11,546 nucleotides of DNA, taken from Holosporales bacterium. GTDB taxonomy: Bacteria; Pseudomonadota; Alphaproteobacteria; RUG11792. This document shows positions 1 through 6,736 of the stretch, piece by piece. The stretch spans positions 1-11,546 of the forward strand of contig JAITTR010000096.1 in the NCBI GenBank assembly GCA_031286725.1, in the 5' to 3' direction. A program made the position numbers and the translations under genes. Each line of letters opens with the position of its first letter. The stretch's first letter is position 1. A model generated the notes under the pieces. That model did no database searches. It was given only the letters and a program-made list of their open reading frames with translations, and had not been told where the DNA came from.

Positions 1-40
1 TTTTTTTGCAAAATTAACAATTAATCGAATTATGCAGTCT

Positions 41-95
41 TATGAATATGTATGGCAACTAATATTATCGTTTACTAGAATAGTTGTAGAATCGC
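41..95 (-). pseudogene. Internally deleted fragment of an RNase J gene copy
   Basis: Two pieces of the intact rnj gene in this window are fused here. Bases 41-63 are identical (23/23) to 1583-1605, which encode the last residues of RNase J. Bases 61-95 match 2628-2662 at 33 of 35 positions and encode an internal stretch around the DSTN motif (read on the minus strand as DSTTILVNDNIS). The pieces share the trinucleotide aat at the junction, as expected for a deletion of about 1 kb at microhomology. Similarity stops near 95, and the rest of 1-291 shows no convincing match to the gene. I read this as the remnant of a duplicated rnj copy that lost its middle; recombination between misaligned copies is an alternative. 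It cannot encode an enzyme. Confidence 0.75.
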
Positions 96-291
96 GCTGT
101 ACAAAAAGTCATGTCAAAAGTTATTTTTCATATATAATATTTATCCCTAAGAAACCATTCTCTACTTTATTTACCACAGCTTTATATGCTCTTGTGAACA
201 TTCAGATTGCTATATCGCAAATGTACAAAAGAGCGAGGTAGTGTGGCGCTAAAAGTAACGTGAGATGGATCCTATTTAATAATCAATACTT
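96..291. other. Intergenic stretch without a recognisable gene
   Basis: No recognisable gene, RNA or strong hairpin was seen. A forward reading frame is open from 32 to 241, but it runs antisense through the rnj fragment and has no ribosome site. On the minus strand a 26-codon stretch (starting MFTRAYKAVVNK, about 120-200) looks faintly coding but is not identifiable. This is probably decayed sequence downstream of the 292-1359 gene. Confidence 0.4.
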
Positions 292-1359
292 TCAAGAACT
301 CAAGCCCCTTAGCAGATATTCCGTCATATTTATATAATCTTGGCGCTCAATGGGTTTGTGTCTATTTTTAAAACTGTCAAGAACTTCATCAATGTTTAAT
401 GAGAAGGAACGTACGGCGTTTGCCAAACCAGTTATGTAATAATCTCCTATGTGTTGTTCTAATGTAGAATCTTGATAACTAACTTTAATATTAATCCATC
501 CATTTGCATCTCTTTCAAGTTCTAAAGTTTGAAATCCGGCATATTTATCTGTAAAATATTTTTCTATCGTGGCGAATTGTTCTTTTAGTATTCCCCAACA
601 TGCAGAACCTTCTGGAATTCTTTTTATGCAATCTAATTCGGAGTGTCGATTGATAAATTCCATGAAATTTTGGCAACTTTCCCTTAGCCGAGAAATTTGT
701 GGAGCATCTCGTTGTAATATTAACGTTTCACTAAACGCCTCACGAACAATTTGAGAAAATATAATATTCCATAATATTCCTGTTAGGCGACAAGCATAGC
801 TAGATTTGCTTTGTAACAATTCGCTTGCTTTGAATTCAAAAAATAGAGATATATCTTCCCAACTACCTTGATACTTTTCATCAAGATAGTCTGGTCTTAA
901 AGACTGTTCTAGTCCATGACCAACTTCATGAATAGTCTTTATAGTAGTAAAAACAGGACTCTGTAATTCCATACGTATTTGATTTTGATCATTAATGAAA
1001 CCAGCTTTCAATAATGATCCATCTAAATTTATTACGGTAAAACACGCTTCGTCAAGCAGACTGTCCACCATAGGCATAAGGCGATCTCCAAATCTGGAAT
1101 TTGACAAAACGTTTTGGTAAAATTCAGAAGTCATTTTTTTAACTTCTTCAGCCATGCTAGCTTGGCGCGAACTCGGACATGTAGGACATTTATATTCTTC
1201 GCAGGGCGTGACGATTTCAGAAATGTGTTCCTCGATTAATGGCAATAACGCTAATTCACGGTCACGCAATTCACTTAAAATTTCTCCCTCTACTTCTGCA
1301 GATATTGCCCCTTGTATTAAAGTAACAATAAAAATTATTAATAATGATTTTATTTTCAT
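292..1359 (-). CDS. Secreted protein with HEVGH zincin-like motif (putative metalloprotease)
   Basis: This encodes a 355-residue exported protein that I cannot assign to a named family. Residues 1-21 form a signal peptide: charged MKIK, a hydrophobic core, then an AISA-type cleavage site. A cysteine cluster follows (C53, C58, C61, in the motif CEEYKCPTC). Residues 144-148 read HEVGH in the context TIHEVGHGLEQ, which fits the HExxH zinc site of zincin peptidases. A later EAFSE motif (E207-E211), about 60 residues on, could supply the third ligand as in gluzincins. ATG is the start, with GGAG at 1365-1368 five bases upstream. The gene is monocistronic as far as can be seen, 200 bases beyond the end of rnj. 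Export and the zinc motif suggest a periplasmic or released peptidase, but that activity is inference. Other mature cysteines (C106, C190) leave disulphides possible. Confidence 0.85.
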   Translation of the reverse strand: MKIKSLLIIFIVTLIQGAISAEVEGEILSELRDRELALLPLIEEHISEIVTPCEEYKCPTCPSSRQASMAEEVKKMTSEFYQNVLSNSRFGDRLMPMVDSLLDEACFTVINLDGSLLKAGFINDQNQIRMELQSPVFTTIKTIHEVGHGLEQSLRPDYLDEKYQGSWEDISLFFEFKASELLQSKSSYACRLTGILWNIIFSQIVREAFSETLILQRDAPQISRLRESCQNFMEFINRHSELDCIKRIPEGSACWGILKEQFATIEKYFTDKYAGFQTLELERDANGWINIKVSYQDSTLEQHIGDYYITGLANAVRSFSLNIDEVLDSFKNRHKPIERQDYINMTEYLLRGLSS

Positions 1360-1364
1360 AATTT

Positions 1365-1368
1365 CTCC
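1365..1368 (-). promoter_or_regulatory. Ribosome binding site of the HEVGH protein gene
   Basis: GGAG on the minus strand lies five bases before the ATG at 1357-1359 and fixes that start. No convincing -35/-10 pair could be placed in 1369-1559. Confidence 0.7.
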
Positions 1369-1559
1369 AACAAAATAACAAGCAAATAGTAATCAAACCA
1401 AACTACAAGTACGTCATTACTCCCTCTGGGCTATGATGAGCAGGATTAGAGTATTCAAGACAACTTTGTAAACTGATTTGCATAAACTTAATTATATCAT
1501 GTATTAATGCCTATTAGATTATATTTAAGTCTGCAAAGTAGCAAAATCAAGGTTCGCAT

Positions 1560-3236
1560 CTATTGATGAATAGCATACGTTTTATGAATATGTATGGCAA
1601 CTAATGGTTTCTTCTCAAAATGTCTAAAAATCAAGCCTTTTATTGAATTTACGGAATTTTTCCTTATAGCGTCTATATCTGACGAATGCTTTACAATTTC
1701 GCTTGTTATACTTTTTCGTATCATTTTTTCTAATCTATCTATAACCTCTTTGTCCATATATATTCCATGAACGGAAACGGCTGGAGAATCTAGCATAGTA
1801 TTGTTTTCCGTCAAAACCATACTAACGCTAACGAGTCCGTTATAAGACATTAATTCCCTTTCTCTAATAGCTTTTGAATTAATAGGAATTAAATCGCTAC
1901 CGTCTAATGCGTTGAAGATCACGTCTCTATGGCTTATTTTCTTCAAACGTCCGTTTAAGACGCTAATTATATCTCCGGATTGAACGACCATAGTCTCATG
2001 TATGCCGTTTTCTTGAGCGAATTTTGCGTGAGCATGGAGCATCATTGCGTCTCCATGGATGGGGATAACCGTCTTAGGATTGAGCCAAGCGAACATTTTT
2101 TTAATAGCTTTTTTATTTGGATGTCCGGAAACATGCATATCCTCTTCGGTATCAGTCGTCACTATTTCCGTTCCTTGTTTTACAAGGGAATTTTGCATTT
2201 CTCTTATTTCAAGTTCATTTCCCGGAATAGCTTTTGACGAAAAAAGAACCGCGTCGTTTTTTCCTAATTTTATCACCCTATTTTCTCCTCTAGACAGTCG
2301 GAATAGAGCTGATTTAGACTCTCCTTGAGATCCCGTACAAATTAAAAGAACCTTTGAAAAAGGCATAGACGCGGCTTCCTCGTCAGATACGACGGCGGAA
2401 ATAGCGTTTTTAAATTCTTTTGAAAAATAAGACGTAGAGGATACGGCGTTTATCATTCTATTTATAGATCTTCCGATGATTGCGACTTTTCTTCCCAGGG
2501 ACTTTGCTACGCTAAAAATCGTTGCCATTCTCGCGACATTTGACGCAAAACAAGTGACGGTTATTCTTTTTTCGGAGTATTGAGACATGACTCTTTTTAA
2601 CGCAGTCTTAACGTCCATTTCGGAGCCAATATTATCATTTACTAGAATATTTGTAGAATCGCAAAGCAAACAATCGACTCCTTCTTTTCCAATAGCCTCC
2701 AATCTCTTTTCGTCTATCTGATCTCCCAGAAGCGGAGTTTCGTCTATTTTCCAATCTCCCGTATGGAAAATATTCCCGGCTTTTGTTTTTATATAAATGC
2801 CGCACGATCCTAATATGGAATGCGGTAATTTCACGTATTCAATTTCAAAACTTCCTACTTTAATAGCTTTTCCCGCTTCTATCTTATTTATCTTTGGTTC
2901 TTTTTTCCAAGAATATTCTTTGAACTTTTGAGCCAAAATCGCCGCTGGAAACTCAGTTACGTATATAGGACAGCGGAGTTTCGGCCAAAGGTATGGCAGC
3001 CCCCCTATATGATCTTCGTGAGCGTGAGTTATGAATATTCCTTTCACGTGATCTTTAACGCTGATGGGAAACGAAATATCCGGGGTTAAGATCTCTATCC
3101 CGTATTTATCGTAAAAAGCTATGCCTAAATCAACGATTATCCATTCATTGTCGTTTCCTATCATAGCGCAATTAGCGCCTATTTGTTCGAATCCGCCAAG
3201 AGGCATAATTAATAAATCTTCTTTATTTGCTAACAT
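1560..3236 (-). CDS. rnj: Ribonuclease J (metallo-beta-lactamase / beta-CASP family)
   Basis: RNase J is a cytoplasmic 5'-3' exo- and endoribonuclease acting in mRNA decay and rRNA maturation. The 558-residue length is usual for the family. The metal site is visible: THAHEDHIGG (residues 70-79; H71, H73, D75, H76), LPHS (H139) and FHTGD (H158, D161). The DSTN motif follows at 193-196, then the beta-CASP part with VSGHP and IPIHGD, which carry the last ligands. The C-terminal RNase J domain ends in AIHIHKTYAIHQ. The ATG start has AGGA five bases upstream (3242-3245). It is the third gene of the pfkA operon, 26 bases after the SH3 gene stop. Nothing essential is missing. Two stretches of this gene recur, fused, at 41-95. 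Confidence 0.95.
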   Translation of the reverse strand: MLANKEDLLIMPLGGFEQIGANCAMIGNDNEWIIVDLGIAFYDKYGIEILTPDISFPISVKDHVKGIFITHAHEDHIGGLPYLWPKLRCPIYVTEFPAAILAQKFKEYSWKKEPKINKIEAGKAIKVGSFEIEYVKLPHSILGSCGIYIKTKAGNIFHTGDWKIDETPLLGDQIDEKRLEAIGKEGVDCLLCDSTNILVNDNIGSEMDVKTALKRVMSQYSEKRITVTCFASNVARMATIFSVAKSLGRKVAIIGRSINRMINAVSSTSYFSKEFKNAISAVVSDEEAASMPFSKVLLICTGSQGESKSALFRLSRGENRVIKLGKNDAVLFSSKAIPGNELEIREMQNSLVKQGTEIVTTDTEEDMHVSGHPNKKAIKKMFAWLNPKTVIPIHGDAMMLHAHAKFAQENGIHETMVVQSGDIISVLNGRLKKISHRDVIFNALDGSDLIPINSKAIRERELMSYNGLVSVSMVLTENNTMLDSPAVSVHGIYMDKEVIDRLEKMIRKSITSEIVKHSSDIDAIRKNSVNSIKGLIFRHFEKKPLVAIHIHKTYAIHQ

Positions 3237-3262
3237 AATGTTCCTTTAACTGTAAATAAAAA

Positions 3263-3781
3263 TCACCAGATTTCATTATCGAAAACTCCAAATATTGAGT
3301 CTTTTCTTATCCAACCGTCATATTTTCTGTTTTTATAATTTATGCCGACTTTGCACCAATTTCCCCGGGCGGAAATCAATTTCATAATAACGTTTTTTTT
3401 AATTTTCGCGATAATTCGTGAATTATCATTGCTATCTTCTCTGAGAATCGATAAATTTTTTGATATGGAAATGACGAATCTTTTGGGCGAGAGCATATTT
3501 TTGTGTACCCAATATACCTCCCCTTCCGGATCTTTTATCCTCCTCCAATGATCGTATTTTGCGGTGATAACAACCGGCGTTCCTAAAGCGATATACTCGC
3601 GAGCTATTTTATAATTTTTCCCAGGGCCGACATGAGCGTTAACTTTGTTTGCTTTTATCGAAGCGTAATAAGGAGAACACACTCCGCTTTTTATTTCGGC
3701 TAAAACTACGTTTTGAAAAAACGAAAAGTAAACGAAAAATAATATTTTTGTTCCAAATCTCAATATTCTATATATCGCCAA
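3263..3781 (-). CDS. Secreted bacterial SH3-like domain protein (COG3807-type)
   Basis: This is a 172-residue exported protein with two tandem bacterial SH3-like repeats. Residues 1-28 are a signal peptide (hydrophobic ILFFVYFSFFQ, cleavage probably after VVLA). The first repeat (about 40-100) carries the family signature NAHVGPGKNY, then WRRIKDPEGEVYWVHKNMLS. The second (about 104-165) has ISKNLSILRE and ends DGWIRKDSIFG. This closely resembles alphaproteobacterial SH3 proteins of the COG3807 group, thought to act in the periplasm, perhaps on peptidoglycan; the precise role is unknown. Translation starts at a TTG (3779-3781) with GGGAG six bases upstream, inside the end of pfkA. The two genes overlap by 14 bases, so translation is probably coupled. 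The cysteines of the mature part (C35, C142) could form a disulphide. Confidence 0.88.
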   Translation of the reverse strand: MAIYRILRFGTKILFFVYFSFFQNVVLAEIKSGVCSPYYASIKANKVNAHVGPGKNYKIAREYIALGTPVVITAKYDHWRRIKDPEGEVYWVHKNMLSPKRFVISISKNLSILREDSNDNSRIIAKIKKNVIMKLISARGNWCKVGINYKNRKYDGWIRKDSIFGVFDNEIW

Positions 3782-4865
3782 TATAAACTCCCAAATTCCT
3801 CGCTATATTTACGCATATATCGCTTTTATCTAACTTTCGGTTAAACTTATTTCCTAAATCCGTTATGTCGATTGCTTTTACCGCTCCACTAACGTAAATC
3901 AACAATTTTCCATAATTACCAGAATCTATTAGATTAACGGCCTCAGCTCCAAAAGCCGACGCTATTATTCTATCGTTTATTGACGTTTTCCCGCCTCTTT
4001 GTATATGCCCCAAAACAACGGCTCTAGAGTCAAATCCTTCTTCTTTTAATCTTTGAGCGATATGTTGACCCGCTCCATTATATTTTAAATTAGAGTATTG
4101 CACAATGCCGTTGACAAATTCCGACTCATGTCTGAAAGCCTTGTCTTCCACAGCCTCCGCCACAACTGCCAAACAATGATCCCGCCCTGAGTCATAACAT
4201 GCTTTTACCTTGTTTTTCAATCCCTCAATGCTATATCTAAATTCCGGAACCAATATAGCGTCTACTCCGGACGCTATTCCAGAATACATGGCGATAAATC
4301 CGGCGTCTCGTCCCATAACTTCAATTATCATAGTCCTTTCATGGCTTTTTGCTGTCGATCTTATATTTTCTATAGCATTGCTAACGACTTCAACGACAGT
4401 ATAAAACCCTATGGAAACGTCAGTCATCGCGACATCGTTATCTATGGTTTTGGGGATGGCGATTATATTGATATTGGAGTTTTTGATAAAAAGCTCGCTA
4501 ATTAACGATAAGCTACCGTCTCCTCCGACGTATATAAGACCCGCCAACCCAAGGGTTGAATATCCGTCACAAATGCTTCTTTTTACGTCGTCAATCGCTT
4601 TTTTATCATTCATTTTTGTCGATATAAATCTTGTGTCCGAATATATTACGCTCCCAGATGCTGTTAATAAATCTTCAGAACATAAATTATCGTTCAAAAT
4701 AACAAAATCAGGATTTTCCTTAACAAGGCCTAGCAGCCCCCTTTTTATGCCAACCAGCTCGTATCCTAATATCTTAGATCTTATATAAGCCGCTCGTATA
4801 ACGGAATTCAACCCAGAACAATCCCCCCCGCATGTAAAAATGCCAATACGCTTATTGGAACTCAT
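3768..4865 (-). CDS. pfkA: 6-phosphofructokinase
   Basis: It phosphorylates fructose 6-phosphate to fructose 1,6-bisphosphate, the committed step of glycolysis, in the cytoplasm. From the ATG at 4863-4865 the protein has 365 residues. Visible motifs: IGIFTCGGDCSGLN near the N-terminus (nucleotide loop), GGDGS at 114-118, PKTIDND at 138-144 (catalytic Asp), the MGRDAGFIA substrate motif, and LGHIQRGG near the C-terminus. A TTG-initiated form 13 codons longer (to 4904) is open, but it would begin inside the probable promoter and adds LIIIIIIFVRK, so I reject it. The ribosome site before the ATG is weak. GGDG followed by PKTID is a mixed signature: G at the first site is typical of ATP enzymes, K at the second of pyrophosphate enzymes. 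The phosphoryl donor is therefore uncertain. First gene of the operon with the SH3 gene and rnj. Confidence 0.94.
   Translation of the reverse strand: MSSNKRIGIFTCGGDCSGLNSVIRAAYIRSKILGYELVGIKRGLLGLVKENPDFVILNDNLCSEDLLTASGSVIYSDTRFISTKMNDKKAIDDVKRSICDGYSTLGLAGLIYVGGDGSLSLISELFIKNSNINIIAIPKTIDNDVAMTDVSIGFYTVVEVVSNAIENIRSTAKSHERTMIIEVMGRDAGFIAMYSGIASGVDAILVPEFRYSIEGLKNKVKACYDSGRDHCLAVVAEAVEDKAFRHESEFVNGIVQYSNLKYNGAGQHIAQRLKEEGFDSRAVVLGHIQRGGKTSINDRIIASAFGAEAVNLIDSGNYGKLLIYVSGAVKAIDITDLGNKFNRKLDKSDICVNIARNLGVYIGDI
3788..3792 (-). promoter_or_regulatory. Strong ribosome site inside the 3' end of pfkA
   Basis: GGGAG on the minus strand, six bases before the TTG at 3779-3781, lies in the last codons of pfkA. 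It supports TTG as the true start of the SH3 gene and suggests re-initiation by ribosomes finishing pfkA. Confidence 0.7.
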
Positions 4866-4893
4866 TAATTTTCGTACAAAAATAATTATAATA

Positions 4894-4921
4894 ATTATAA
4901 GCAAACTTTACCATATGACAG
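4894..4921 (-). promoter_or_regulatory. Probable sigma70 promoter of the pfkA-SH3-rnj operon
   Basis: On the minus strand a perfect -10 hexamer TATAAT (4894-4899) lies 16 bases after CTGTCA (4916-4921), a four-of-six match to TTGACA. Transcription would start near 4887, leaving about 20 bases before the pfkA ATG. The surrounding DNA is AT-rich, so a chance match to TATAAT is possible. Confidence 0.45.
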
Positions 4922-5088
4922 AAGCTTAATGAAATAAAAATCTTAAAGACCCTAGAAATGGAGTTTATCTTTAGTTTTAGGAAAATTTTATTGTTCGGTA
5001 TTTGCAATATTTTTGCGTTTTCTTTTTTTTATTATTCAAATAATGACAATTATATTTCAACATTAACGCTTCCTTAATAAAGGTTTGT

Positions 5089-5106
5089 TACTCTAATACT
5101 AGAGTA
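5089..5106. promoter_or_regulatory. Perfect inverted repeat ahead of the secreted orphan gene
   Basis: TACTCTA and TAGAGTA are perfect complements separated by ATAC (7-4-7). The repeat ends ten bases before the ribosome site of the 5126-5644 gene. It could be an operator or, if transcribed, a small hairpin in the leader that affects initiation. No clear -35/-10 pair was identified around it. Confidence 0.4.
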
Positions 5107-5115
5107 GATTTTTAT

Positions 5116-5120
5116 GGAGA
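5116..5120 (+). promoter_or_regulatory. Ribosome binding site that decides the start of the secreted orphan
   Basis: GGAGA lies six bases before the ATG at 5126-5128. It overlaps an earlier in-frame ATG (5114-5116), so the downstream ATG is the likelier start. Confidence 0.65.
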
Positions 5121-5125
5121 AAAGA

Positions 5126-5644
5126 ATGAATAAGAAAATAAAAACAATGGCTTCTATAAGCCTAGCCGCGCTATTAATGAATTCTAACTTTGTTTTGGCT
5201 AGCGCCGACGTTCCGGAAACGCCAACTGTTAAAGGCATATTCAGAGAATTGGGAGCAAGCGTTCTCAATACGACAAAGCAACATTTGCTAGATACTATCG
5301 CTCCTAAACTTGTTAATCTTGATGAGGAAGATCTAGAAAAATTTCTTGATGCTATTGGCGAAAACATATGCGCTGCAGGCCGAAAATTTAAAGTAATAAT
5401 TACTCCAGATTCTGCTGAGAATCCAATGGGTCTAGCTCTAGTTGAGACGACGTCAAGTCTTCTTTGGACATATATGCGTCCTTTAGGGCGAACAGTTAAA
5501 ACGTTTGCTAGAACCGGTTTATCAGACACAAAACGTAGAACAAGAGAAGGATTGCAAGGTTGGAGGAGAAAAATCGGAGATCGAGCTCGCGCCTTAAAGC
5601 AACCGCAGATATCAGATCAGATTGCAAAGGAAGAAGATGAGTAA
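5126..5644 (+). CDS. Small secreted protein of unknown function
   Basis: A 172-residue protein that I do not recognise. From the ATG favoured by the GGAGA ribosome site it begins MNKKIKTMASISLAALL, a classic Sec signal peptide. Cleavage is probably after VLASA, near residue 27. The mature part begins DVPETPTVKG, has an acidic helix-like segment (LDEEDLEKFLDAIGE) around residues 65-80, and a strongly basic stretch near 130-160 (TKRRTREGLQGWRRK, GDRARALK) before an acidic tail ending KEEDE. One cysteine remains after cleavage (about residue 88). There is no transmembrane segment after the signal. It is the only intact plus-strand gene before 11023, and stands alone between a minus-strand operon and decayed DNA. 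Export and a charged, lineage-specific look would fit an envelope or host-directed protein, but no function can be assigned. Confidence 0.8.
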   Translation: MNKKIKTMASISLAALLMNSNFVLASADVPETPTVKGIFRELGASVLNTTKQHLLDTIAPKLVNLDEEDLEKFLDAIGENICAAGRKFKVIITPDSAENPMGLALVETTSSLLWTYMRPLGRTVKTFARTGLSDTKRRTREGLQGWRRKIGDRARALKQPQISDQIAKEEDE

Positions 5645-5682
5645 TCTTCAACTTTGACTGACGATTAGTAAGTTTTTAAAGT

Positions 5683-5726
5683 AAAGAGGCGGGGCCAGAA
5701 TTGTCAATTACGACCGCCGTCTCTTT
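5683..5726 (+). terminator. Imperfect GC-rich hairpin after the secreted orphan (weak terminator candidate)
   Basis: AAAGAGGCGG at 5683-5692 pairs with CCGCC (5714-5718) and TCTTT (5722-5726), with a three-base bulge GTC and a loop of 21 bases. It lies about 40 bases beyond the stop at 5644. There is no T-run after the stem, so a factor-independent terminator is doubtful. Confidence 0.3.
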
Positions 5727-5898
5727 GAATACTAGAAACGCTTTTATAGAAGTAAAAATGAAAACTGGAGCGGAAAAGAAATTTTCGCTGCGGAAAGCAA
5801 AGCCCTGGAAGATATTAAAACGTTAATTAATAGTCTGTTTTTATGGATCTCAAAAAGCTGCTTTACGCTGGGGAATAAGAGCCGCCATTGACGAATAA
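5725..5898 (+). pseudogene. Frameshifted remnant of an unidentified coding sequence
   Basis: Three forward-frame pieces read like one protein split by frameshifts: NTRNAFIEVK near 5728-5757, then ENWSGKEIFAAESKALEDI from 5760 running on through KTLINSLF, then YGSQKAALRWGIRAAIDE from 5842, ending at the TAA at 5896-5898. The pieces follow each other almost without a gap, have normal amino-acid composition, and share no single open frame. There is no obvious start or ribosome site. I do not recognise the family. The ending could be a natural C-terminus. The alternative is chance openness in AT-rich DNA, but continuity across two shifts makes decay more likely. Confidence 0.4.
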
Positions 5899-5994
5899 AA
5901 CGTAAATTTATAAGGCGACTAACCCGTCTTAACAAACCTAGATCTTAAGGAAATTTTTTATTCCTAAAAGCTTGCAATATTCTTAAGTTTCCTT

Positions 5995-6455
5995 GTCTAT
6001 CTGTAATTACGTTTCTCTTTGTATTGTAAAATCTAAATCCGCATAATTAGATGAACATCTATTGAATTTAGCAAGTCTTGCTCTTAGCAAAACTTCCCAA
6101 ACGCTCAATGTCATTTATATAACTTTTTCTCTTATCGCTATGGAAAACGCGATAGAAGGAAAAGCCATTTAATACTAGACCAGCAGGCTTCCAACCATCT
6201 GTAGTTAATGAATTAACTCGTATTAAGAACAACTGTTACAAACGCCTTGCATGCTCTTTTTAGTAAACTAGCCGCTTCTCTTTTCTCACGAATTCTCCTT
6301 ACCTCAAAATAAAATTCATCAAGTTCAAATTCTCCTATTTTAGTTTGTAATAACTATTTGCCGTGTTATGATTGATTCCAATAATTCTTGCCGTAGATGT
6401 GGCTGTTATATCCTCTGCCAAGCATGTCAGAACACTCCTCAGCTTTTTTTAAATT
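5995..6455 (-). pseudogene. Decayed IS1595-type (IS1016-like) transposase
   Basis: Reading the minus strand in shifting frames gives recognisable blocks of an IS1595-family DDE transposase in the correct order. First is the helix-turn-helix region, LTCLAEDITATSTARIIG then INHNTANSYYKLK (about 6325-6445), broken by a stop. Next comes GEFELDEFYFEVRRIREKRE (about 6285-6345), where the family has the first catalytic Asp in EVDExYFG, then AFVTVVLNTS and a stop. TTDGWKPAGLVLNGFSFYRV follows (6150-6205, second catalytic Asp in TDGW), then INDIERLGSFAKSK, where the family has HINGIExFWxxAK. After a frameshift comes RLAKFNRCSSNYADLDFTIQ (about 6020-6080). A segment between NTS and TTDGW is missing. 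No terminal inverted repeats or target duplication could be found, so the element is an old, inactive relic. Confidence 0.8.
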
Positions 6456-6499
6456 GGATGCTGCGTTTTGCTAATGCGAAACCAATAAAAGAACTCTGA

Positions 6500-6586
6500 A
6501 TTCCAAATTTACCATTAGGCCATCAAAGCGTAGAGCTTAAAAAAGACGATATTATTGCCAAGACATTGGAATATCGTTTTAGGTAA
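6500..6586 (+). pseudogene. Short coding-like tail of unknown origin
   Basis: A 28-codon forward stretch between stops reads PNLPLGHQSVELKKDD and then IIAKTLEYRFR before TAA at 6584-6586. It has a protein-like composition and no start codon, and upstream sequence in this frame closes at 6497. It may be the C-terminal remnant of a gene removed or broken by the events that left the transposase relic. No family is recognised, and chance is a real possibility. Confidence 0.2.
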
Positions 6587-6631
6587 AGCAATTATATTAC
6601 ATAAAATTTATTTAAACTTTTGGGGGATAAA

Positions 6632-6736
6632 ATGTCCGCGTGGAACATAAGAAAGTTAGATGATAAAACCCGATTTGTCAAGGTGGAGAGCGCAGCGGAC
6701 CTTGACAAATCTTCCGGGCGGATATGGTATACTTGA
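6632..6736 (+). CDS. Possible 34-residue ORF running through a hairpin element
   Basis: An ATG at 6632 has GGGGG five bases upstream (6622-6626). It opens 34 codons (MSAWNIRKLDDK, then TRFVKVESAADLDKSSGRIW and YT) that pass through the first hairpin and stop in the loop of the second. In the other hairpin copy the same frame is also open until a TAA at 8717-8719 (RFVKVESEADLDKSYGRIW), but that copy has no ATG or ribosome site. Differences between the copies in this frame change amino acids (A to E, S to Y). The hairpin therefore explains the conservation better than protein selection does. Expression is unproven. Confidence 0.15.
   Translation: MSAWNIRKLDDKTRFVKVESAADLDKSSGRIWYT

Noticed and set aside
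32..241. A 69-codon forward reading frame
   Set aside because: It runs antisense through the rnj fragment, has no ribosome site and resembles no family.
4866..4904. A 13-residue N-terminal extension of phosphofructokinase from a TTG
   Set aside because: It begins within the likely promoter, gives an isoleucine run from AT-rich DNA, and the family starts near the ATG at 4865.
5031..5044. ATTATT-CA-AATAAT palindrome upstream of the secreted orphan
   Set aside because: It consists only of A and T around a two-base centre in very AT-rich DNA and is easily a chance match.
5074..5529. A 151-codon minus-strand frame opposite the secreted orphan
   Set aside because: The plus-strand gene has a signal peptide and a well-spaced ribosome site; the opposite frame has neither and is a shadow.
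5880..5930. GGGTTAGTCGCC (minus strand) as a terminal inverted repeat of the transposase relic
   Set aside because: No matching partner was found on the far side, and the orientation points away from the transposase.
5744..5935. A 63-codon minus-strand frame
   Set aside because: It is very rich in Leu, Arg and Ser without a ribosome site. The plus strand holds the coding-like remnant.
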